From Streptomyces sp. HB132 (GTDB lineage: Bacteria; Actinomycetota; Actinomycetes; Streptomycetales; Streptomycetaceae): 64,000 bases of DNA. Both the position numbers and the translations under genes were made by a program. Of this stretch, positions 60,279 to 64,000 are shown piece by piece. Below the pieces are notes generated by a model. That model saw nothing but the letters and a program-made list of their open reading frames with translations. It did no database searches and was not told the origin of the DNA. Each line of letters opens with the position of its first letter. Position 1 is the first letter of the stretch. Location: NCBI RefSeq assembly GCF_016909575.1, contig NZ_JAFBGA010000005.1, positions 310,001 through 374,000 on the forward strand. The letters are read 5' to 3'.

Positions 60279-60908
60279 ATGGCCGACGGCCACCAGCACG
60301 CGGCAGCAGAGGCGTTCGACGCCATCGGGGCCGGCTACGAGACGGCCTTCGCCGGTTCGGCCGCGCACCACGCCTCGCTGGACCGGCTGCTGGGGCAGCT
60401 CGCACCGGGCAGCAGGGTTCTGGACGTGGGCAGCGGAACGGGCCGGCCGACCGCCCACACCCTGGCGGCCGCGGGGCACGACGTCCTGGGCATCGATGTC
60501 TCGCCCGTCATGGTGGAGCTGGCGTCCCGCCGTGTCGCAGGGGCGTCCTTCCGGTGCGCCGACATCCGTGAGGTGCCCCTGGAGGAGGAGAGCTTCGACG
60601 CGGTCTGCGTCTACTTCTCGCTCCTGCAGATGTCTCGCGACGAGCAGCGCACCCTCGTCCACCGTCTGGCGGGGGCGCTCAGGCCGGGCGGCCGCCTGGT
60701 CCTGGCGACCGTACCGCTGGACGTGGAGGGCGTGAGCACCGTCTTCATGGGTCAGGAGGTGCGCGTGACCAGTTTCGGCCCGGAGGGGTTCAGGGCGCTC
60801 GCGACCGGTGCCGGACTCACCGTGGTGAGCGAGGACGACGCCGTGTTCACGCCGGACTGTCCCGGGGCCGTGCCCGAGCCGCACCTCTACCTGGACTGCC
60901 GCCGCTGA
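60279..60908 (+). CDS. Class I SAM-dependent methyltransferase
   Basis: A 209-aa small-molecule-type methyltransferase: AFDAIGAGYETAFAG, motif I VLDVGSGTGRP, motif II GIDVSPVMVELA and the post-motif LAGALRPGGRLVLATV. It follows the DUF574 gene closely and is convergent with the phosphatase gene (28-bp gap, no hairpin seen). Substrate is unknown. Confidence 0.9.
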   Translation: MADGHQHAAAEAFDAIGAGYETAFAGSAAHHASLDRLLGQLAPGSRVLDVGSGTGRPTAHTLAAAGHDVLGIDVSPVMVELASRRVAGASFRCADIREVPLEEESFDAVCVYFSLLQMSRDEQRTLVHRLAGALRPGGRLVLATVPLDVEGVSTVFMGQEVRVTSFGPEGFRALATGAGLTVVSEDDAVFTPDCPGAVPEPHLYLDCRR

Positions 60909-60935
60909 CCGCGGTGCTCCGTCGCCCCGTGCCGT

Positions 60936-63620
60936 TCACTCCTGCTGCAGCAGTTGTTCCGTCCAGATGACCTTGCCCCCGTCGTCGGTGTAGCGGGTCC
61001 CCCACCGTTCGGCCAGCTGGGCGACGAGGAACAGTCCCCTGCCCCCCTCGTCCATGCCGGCCGCCTGCCGCAGGTGGGGCGAGATGCTGCTGCGGTCGGA
61101 CACCTCGCAGATGAGCGTCCGGTCACGGATCAGCCGTACGCGGATGGGGCCGGTGGCGTAGCGGATGGAGTTGGTGACCAGTTCGCTCAGGATCAGTTCG
61201 GTCGTGAACGCCTCCTCGTCCAGGCTCCACTCGGCCAGCTTGCGGGACACGTCGGAGCGGACCCGGGCGACCGCCGAGGGGTCGGAGGGCACGTCCCACT
61301 CGGCCACGTCCTCGGCGGCGAGGCGGCGGGCGCGGCCGACGAGCAGCGCGATGTCGTCGCGGGCCCTGGCGGGGACCAGGGCGCGGAGGACTGCCTCACA
61401 GGTCTCCTCCGGGGTCCGGTCAGGGTGCCCGGACAGGGTCTCACGCAGCATTTCCAGGCCCTCGTCGATGTCGCGTTGCCGGTCCTCGACGAGCCCGTCC
61501 GTGTAGAGCACCAGCCGGCTGTCCTGCGGAAGCTGTACGTCGAGGGTCTCGAAGGGCATGCCGCCGAGCCCCAGGGGCGGGCCGCCGGGCACATCCGCGA
61601 AGACGGCTTCGCCGTCGGGGCCGACGATCACCGGCTGGAGGTGCCCGGCCCGCGCCATGGTGCAGCGCCCGGACGCGGGGTCGTAGATGGCGTAGAGGCA
61701 GGTGGCTCCTGTGACACCTCCTCCCTCGGAGCCCTCGGACGACTCGTCCAGGTCGATACGGGCCACCAGCTCGTCCAGGTGCCACAGCAGCTCGTCCGGC
61801 GGCAGGTCCAGGGTGGAGAAGTTGTGGACGGCCGTGCGCAGGCGGCCCATGGTGGCGGCGGCGTGCAGCCCGTGCCCCACCACGTCACCGACCACGAGGG
61901 CGACGCGGGCACCGGGCAGCGGGATGATGTCGAACCAGTCGCCGCCGACACCGCCCAGCCCGCCGAGCCCGGCCTGCGCGGGGAGGTACCGGTAGGCGGC
62001 GTCGATGGCGCTCTGGTCGGGGAGTCCCTGCGGCAGCAGGCTGCGCTGCAGGGTGACCGCCACGTTGTGCTCGCGCGAGTACCGGCGCGCGTTGTCGATG
62101 CTGACCGCGGCGCGGGCGACGAGTTCCTCCGCGACGGACAGGTCCTCGTCCTCGAAGGGCTCCGGCTTCTGGGCCCTCCAGAACATGGTCACGCCGAGAA
62201 TCACCCCCCTGGCCCGCATCGGGACGGCGATCAGCGAGTGCAATCCGCACTCCACGATGCGCTCGGCACGCGCCGGGTCCGGTTGCCAGCCGGAGAGCCG
62301 GGTCAGGTCGGTGTAGAGGAGGGCCTCGCTCCGGAGCAGTCCGGCACCGATGTCCGTGTCCGGCAGGAAACGGAGCACCGAGCCCAGCGGGTGGAGCCCC
62401 GTGTCGTCCCGGGCGCCGCTGAAGGCCGAGCGGCGGAGGCCGTCGGTGGTGGCGCGGGCGAGCGTGGGTTCCTCGCCGCGCAGCACGCCCACGGCCAGGT
62501 CCACGGTGGCGTAGTCGGCGAACCGGGCCGTGGCGAAGTCGGCCAGCTCCTCGCACGTCTGGATGACGTCCAGAGCGGTGCCGATCTCCGTTCCCGCGTC
62601 GTAGAGGAGCTTGAGCCTGCCGCGCGCGATGGCGGCCTTGCCCGTGAGGGCCTGCAGCTCCGTGGTGTCGCGCAGGGTCGTCACACTGCCGGGCGGCCCA
62701 CCGTTCCGGTCGGTGGCCCGTTGGCTGACCGCGAGCAGTCGCGTACCGACGGAGTGCACCTCGTCGGTCGCGCTGCGTCCCGAGACCAGCAGCCCGGTGA
62801 TCACCGGGTCGAGGCCGAGCTCGGCCACGGGCCTGCCCTCCACGTCCGGGGGCAGGTCGAGGAGCCGTCGCGCCTCGTCGTTGGCCAGCAGGAGCGTCCT
62901 GTCGCCGCCGACGATGACCACTCCTTCCCGTACGGAGTGCAGAACGGCGTCGTGGTGCTCGTACATCCGGGTCATCCCGGTCGGGCCGAGACCGTGGGTC
63001 TGGCGCCTGAGCCGCCGGGTGACGAGTGCGGTGCCGCCCATGGTGAGCAACAGGATTCCAGCGGCCGAACCGAACAGGAGCGGGAACTGGTCCTCGACGA
63101 CCCCGCTGACACTGCTGATGGTGATTCCTGCGGACACCAGGCCCACGACCTGGTGGTCGGCGCCGAACACCGGCACCACGGCCTGGACGAGAGGGCCGAT
63201 GGTTCCGTCGATCCTCTCGGTGACGACCCGCCCTTCGAGTGCGGGGCCCACCTCGCCGACGAACTTCTTCCCGATCCGGTCGGGCAGGGGATGGGTGTAG
63301 CGCACGGCGTCCAGGTTCATGACGACGACGAAGTCAACCCCGGAACCCTTCCGCGCGGCCTCGGCCTTCGGCTGGAGTACCGCGGTGGGGTCCGGGCTCC
63401 GGAGGGCCGCTTCCATGCCGGGGGCGTTCGCGAAGGTCTCGGCCACGGCGACCGAGCGATTGCGGGCTTCGCGTACGCTGCCGGCCCGGGACTGCAGCAC
63501 GAGCGCGGTCACGGACGCAGCGACGAGCAACACCACGATCGCCACCTGCAGGAGAAAGACCTGACCAGCGAGGGTTCTCATTCGGAGAAACGAACGCGGG
63601 CGGCCGTAGCGTCCGGCCAT
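60936..63620 (-). CDS. Membrane sensor PP2C phosphatase (sCache-PAS-GAF-SpoIIE-HATPase)
   Basis: An 894-aa signalling protein. Helices near residues 19-43 and 178-200 flank an extracellular sensor like that of CitA/DcuS kinases (VVMNLDAVRYTHPLPDRIGK). Then come PAS (about 220-325), GAF (340-515), SpoIIE/PP2C phosphatase (560-750; GGDWFDIIPL, VGDVVGHGL, YTDGLVEDR) and a C-terminal RsbW-like ATPase (ILSELVTNSIRYA, GRGLFLVAQLAERWGTRY). It can probably both dephosphorylate an anti-sigma antagonist and bind a partner, linking an external small acid to sigma-factor control. Start ATG 63620. Confidence 0.92.
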   Translation of the reverse strand: MAGRYGRPRSFLRMRTLAGQVFLLQVAIVVLLVAASVTALVLQSRAGSVREARNRSVAVAETFANAPGMEAALRSPDPTAVLQPKAEAARKGSGVDFVVVMNLDAVRYTHPLPDRIGKKFVGEVGPALEGRVVTERIDGTIGPLVQAVVPVFGADHQVVGLVSAGITISSVSGVVEDQFPLLFGSAAGILLLTMGGTALVTRRLRRQTHGLGPTGMTRMYEHHDAVLHSVREGVVIVGGDRTLLLANDEARRLLDLPPDVEGRPVAELGLDPVITGLLVSGRSATDEVHSVGTRLLAVSQRATDRNGGPPGSVTTLRDTTELQALTGKAAIARGRLKLLYDAGTEIGTALDVIQTCEELADFATARFADYATVDLAVGVLRGEEPTLARATTDGLRRSAFSGARDDTGLHPLGSVLRFLPDTDIGAGLLRSEALLYTDLTRLSGWQPDPARAERIVECGLHSLIAVPMRARGVILGVTMFWRAQKPEPFEDEDLSVAEELVARAAVSIDNARRYSREHNVAVTLQRSLLPQGLPDQSAIDAAYRYLPAQAGLGGLGGVGGDWFDIIPLPGARVALVVGDVVGHGLHAAATMGRLRTAVHNFSTLDLPPDELLWHLDELVARIDLDESSEGSEGGGVTGATCLYAIYDPASGRCTMARAGHLQPVIVGPDGEAVFADVPGGPPLGLGGMPFETLDVQLPQDSRLVLYTDGLVEDRQRDIDEGLEMLRETLSGHPDRTPEETCEAVLRALVPARARDDIALLVGRARRLAAEDVAEWDVPSDPSAVARVRSDVSRKLAEWSLDEEAFTTELILSELVTNSIRYATGPIRVRLIRDRTLICEVSDRSSISPHLRQAAGMDEGGRGLFLVAQLAERWGTRYTDDGGKVIWTEQLLQQE

Positions 63621-63630
63621 GTCCCCCTTT

Positions 63631-64000
63631 CTACACGGCTTCCCGCTTCCTCGCCGCCCCGCCGTCCTCGCGGGCCAGCCGGTGCGGCCACCAGACGCGC
63701 GGTCCGATGTCGAGGAACAGGGAGGTGACCAGCACGGACCGCACGACGAAGGTGTCGAGGAGTACGCCCAGCGCGACCGCGAAGCCGATCTCGGCGAAGG
63801 CCACCACCGGCAGGGTGCCGAGTACCGCGAAGGTTCCTGCCAGCACCAGGCCGGCCGAGGTGATCACCGCTCCGGTCGCTGCGAGACCGGTGACCACGCC
63901 CGCGCGGGTGCCCTGGTGCAGGGCCTCCTCACGGATCCGGGTGGTCAGGAAGATGTTGTAGTCGATACCGAGGGCGACCAGGAACACGAAGACGAAGAGC
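63631..64000 (-). CDS. MMPL-family transporter, C-terminal part
   Basis: The last roughly 120 residues of a large membrane exporter; the start lies beyond the right edge. The segment VALGIDYNIFLTTRIREEALHQ is the conserved MMPL/RND motif with Asp-Tyr in a membrane helix, followed by three more helices and a basic tail. MMPL proteins export lipids or metabolites using the proton gradient. It stops 11 bp upstream of the phosphatase start on the same strand. Confidence 0.88.
   Translation of the reverse strand, partial: LFVFVFLVALGIDYNIFLTTRIREEALHQGTRAGVVTGLAATGAVITSAGLVLAGTFAVLGTLPVVAFAEIGFAVALGVLLDTFVVRSVLVTSLFLDIGPRVWWPHRLAREDGGAARKREAV

Noticed and set aside
1..64000. tRNA, rRNA or riboswitch genes
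   Set aside because: I looked for tRNA-like arms and known RNA motifs in the gaps and saw none convincing; a covariance search would be needed to exclude them.

Overview
The window reads as chromosomal DNA of a Streptomyces or close relative. Supporting signs are very high GC with strong third-position bias, GTG and TTG starts, long spurious antisense frames, a WhiB protein, a DUF5753-type XRE regulator beside an RsbW-like ATPase, DUF6221, an SpoIIE/GAF phosphatase, and sugar ABC operons without their own ATPase. All calls come from reading the sequence; no database search was run.

Left edge (1-3541): the start of a sugar ABC permease diverges from a LacI regulator across a perfect 16-bp palindrome. 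Next come a class I methyltransferase and an XRE-cupin regulator.

Mobile element (3542-16701): the most striking feature is an apparently complete 13,150-bp transposon. Its termini begin TGTCG, match at 24 of 25 bp, carry a second inner copy of the same repeat, and are flanked by a 5-bp duplication TCAAC. The minus-strand core encodes a D,D-35-E transposase (TniA/TnsB-like), an AAA+ ATPase (TniB/TnsC-like), a 508-aa protein with a degenerate ATPase half, and an HTH protein. The plus strand encodes a GIY-YIG-type protein and a serine resolvase preceded by a probable res site. The plan resembles Tn5053/Tn402, but I see no recognisable TniQ and no TnsA. Cargo (10817-16478) comprises an amidohydrolase, a protein made of an amidohydrolase shell fused to an Atu4866 domain, an MFS transporter, an MmyB-type regulator, a second Atu4866 protein and an SDR. 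Two copies of a 27-bp operator link the two cargo transcription units. The right end abuts an alpha-amylase gene lacking its N-terminus.

Glycan locus (19852-44406): mutarotase, LacI regulator, two ABC permeases, a double ATPase and a binding lipoprotein (CUT2 type) are followed by secreted enzymes: GH127 with a ricin-type lectin, GH2 with an AbfB domain (frameshifted in its signal peptide), PA14-GH2-LamG, GH92 and a PL11 rhamnogalacturonan lyase. A PhyH oxygenase, a second LacI regulator, a phosphotransferase and a VOC protein are interspersed. AACGTT-centred palindromes recur in its promoters. The set fits uptake and breakdown of arabinose/galactose/rhamnose-rich plant wall glycans.

Right part (44444-64000): housekeeping and developmental genes (DUF1232, WhiB, XRE/ATPase pair, RNase H, cyclophilin, lamin-tail protein, SDR, DUF6221); a polyol operon (DeoR, binding protein, two permeases, dehydrogenase, PfkB kinase) lacking an ATPase; a lysyl-oxidase-like protein; two methyltransferases; a sensor phosphatase; and the C-terminal end of an MMPL exporter.
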